A stretch of 64,000 nt of DNA from an uncultured Cellulophaga sp. GTDB lineage: Bacteria > Bacteroidota > Bacteroidia > Flavobacteriales > Flavobacteriaceae. Below are positions 63,107 through 64,000 of this stretch, one piece after another. Position numbers and translations under genes: made by a program. Positions within the stretch are counted from its first letter, which is position 1; the number at the start of each line of letters is the position of its first letter. The stretch covers positions 62,001 through 126,000 of the forward strand of contig CANMEI010000011.1 in assembly GCA_947496695.1 (NCBI GenBank). Direction: 5' to 3'. The notes beneath the pieces are model-generated. The model did no database searches, was not told where the DNA came from, and saw nothing but the letters and a program-made list of their open reading frames with translations.

Positions 63107-64000
63107 TTATTCTACTACAATAATTTCTGATCTTCTATTTTTTTCGTTTTCTTCTTTACTACAATCATCCCAAATAATACAATCATTTACAAGCTTTGTT
63201 TCACCAAAACCTTTATATAACATTCTAGAAGGAGCGATACCTTTATTAACAAGATATTCGTAAGTAGACTTTGCTCTTCTTTTTGAAAGACTATTGTTGT
63301 AAGCTTTAGATGCTTTTACATCTGTGTGAGATTCAATTGAAATTTTAACTTCAGGATATTTTTTTAAATATGTTGTAACCTCATTTAAAATTTGTTCCGC
63401 ATCGGGTCTTATATTAGATTTATCTAAATCAAAATGAATTGGTTGTAAAGTCAAATGTTCTATTAAATTTTGCCCAACACTAGCCAACAATACTGGAGGA
63501 GATTTAACCAAAGAAACAATTGCATTGTTTGATGAGTTCTTTGTTATAACTAAGCTAGTCGTCCCATTTTCATATCCTTCTTTTTGAGCACTAATAGTAT
63601 ATGCTTGTTCACTACAGTCAAGTGTAGCTGTAAAATTTCCGTTTGTATCACTTAAACCTTCATGAATTATTTTAGTATCTTTTGTCTGTATTTGGAATTT
63701 TGTATTGGTTAAAACTTCTTTAGTTTCAGCATTAATGATGGTTCCTATTAAATCAACATAACAATTAAAGTCTAAAGCTTTGGTTTGTAAAAACCCATAA
63801 ATATCATCACTACCAACACCATTATCTCTATTAGAAGCAAAATAACCTAATCCCTTATCATTTATGATAAAAGAGAAATCATCTTGTTCACTATTTAAAG
63901 GTTTTCCTAAGTTTTTAACCTCTGTAGTTTCTAATTGCGCTAAATCAATACCAAACACATCTAAACCACCAAGTCCTGGGTGCCCATCTGAAGCAAAATA
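63107..64000 (-). CDS. PD40/CarboxypepD-like/OmpA envelope protein (5' part outside the window)
   Basis: The reading frame is open to the right edge: upstream of GTG 63958 it continues YFASDGHPGLGGLDVFGIDL, a PD40 (WD40-like) repeat, so 297 codons of a larger gene are visible. After a second PD40 repeat (GLGYFASNRDNGVGSDDIYG) come a carboxypeptidase-like regulatory domain (LIGTIINAETKEVLTNTKFQ, GLSDTNGNFTATLDCSEQAY) and an OmpA domain with IHFDLDKSNIRPDAEQIL, ESHTDVKA, LSKRRAKSTYEYL and NEKNRRSEIIVVE. The peptidoglycan residues are intact. In Bacteroidota such proteins usually accompany gliding/T9SS (SprF-like) genes, which would lie to the right. Confidence 0.88.
   Translation of the reverse strand, partial: YFASDGHPGLGGLDVFGIDLAQLETTEVKNLGKPLNSEQDDFSFIINDKGLGYFASNRDNGVGSDDIYGFLQTKALDFNCYVDLIGTIINAETKEVLTNTKFQIQTKDTKIIHEGLSDTNGNFTATLDCSEQAYTISAQKEGYENGTTSLVITKNSSNNAIVSLVKSPPVLLASVGQNLIEHLTLQPIHFDLDKSNIRPDAEQILNEVTTYLKKYPEVKISIESHTDVKASKAYNNSLSKRRAKSTYEYLVNKGIAPSRMLYKGFGETKLVNDCIIWDDCSKEENEKNRRSEIIVVE

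Overview
The window is AT-rich, densely coded chromosomal DNA from a member of the Bacteroidota, most likely a marine Flavobacteriaceae. The signs are the TAnnTTTG -7 promoter element upstream of many genes, a CarboxypepD_reg/TonB-plug module, DUF4369-TlpA and PD40-OmpA proteins, E1 alpha/beta fusion dehydrogenases, DUF1835, SUI1 and the MuiA family, plus a PL7 alginate lyase suited to brown-algal polysaccharide. I saw no tRNA, rRNA, CRISPR array, insertion sequence, phage or integrase. Genus-level placement is inference.

Layout. 1-3.4 kb (minus): an OmpA/glycine-zipper lipoprotein, a lipocalin-like lipoprotein and a fused branched-chain-type E1 dehydrogenase. 3.5-8 kb (plus): a tight run of a 2OG-Fe(II) oxygenase, DinB-like protein, SUI1, DUF1835, a nucleoside phosphorylase and a signal-less substrate-binding protein. 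8-10.3 kb (minus): a lone receiver domain, ung and a lipoprotein. 10.5-16 kb (plus): MutS2 without Smr, PL7 alginate lyase, a DCC protein and a MuiA/TonB-plug chimera. 16-20 kb (minus): a QEGLA metallopeptidase-like protein, a dicarboxylate symporter and aroC. 20-32 kb: LpxH-like hydrolase, a large FAD/Fe-S oxidoreductase, a TlpA lipoprotein, a rhomboid and a lipid-A-type acyltransferase that diverge from a palindromic promoter, glmM, AcpH-like, ggt with two followers (one a 53-aa basic protein), and ppnP.

32.3-38.8 kb is a DNA-repair island and the most interesting part. A LexA/S24-type self-cleaving repressor diverges from a radical-SAM DNA-repair protein and its TIGR03915/DUF4130 partner. 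The shared intergenic region carries three GGA-N5-TCC dyads that overlie both predicted promoters. A small protein with a UvrD-tail-like domain and uvrA follow. This reads as a compact damage-inducible repair circuit.

38.8-49.7 kb: a LOG-family protein, a degenerate M1 peptidase fused to an outer-membrane barrel, a second E1 fusion, DoxX, holA divergent from an orphan HsdR_N nuclease domain, a GT2, an OmpA lipoprotein and a YciO-type protein. 49.7-50.1 kb is the only long non-coding stretch and holds an orphan terminator. 50.1-64 kb: two small unknown proteins, uvrD, DsrE-like, an M20 amidohydrolase, an FMN glutamate-synthase-like protein, a degenerate OmpA paralogue, a membrane-spanning LuxR-type regulator next to a TonB-type barrel protein, a pair of paralogous membrane proteins, a DnaQ-like exonuclease and a PD40-OmpA protein cut by the right edge.

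Most genes are housekeeping (cell envelope, repair, central metabolism). No catabolic locus or defence island is present.
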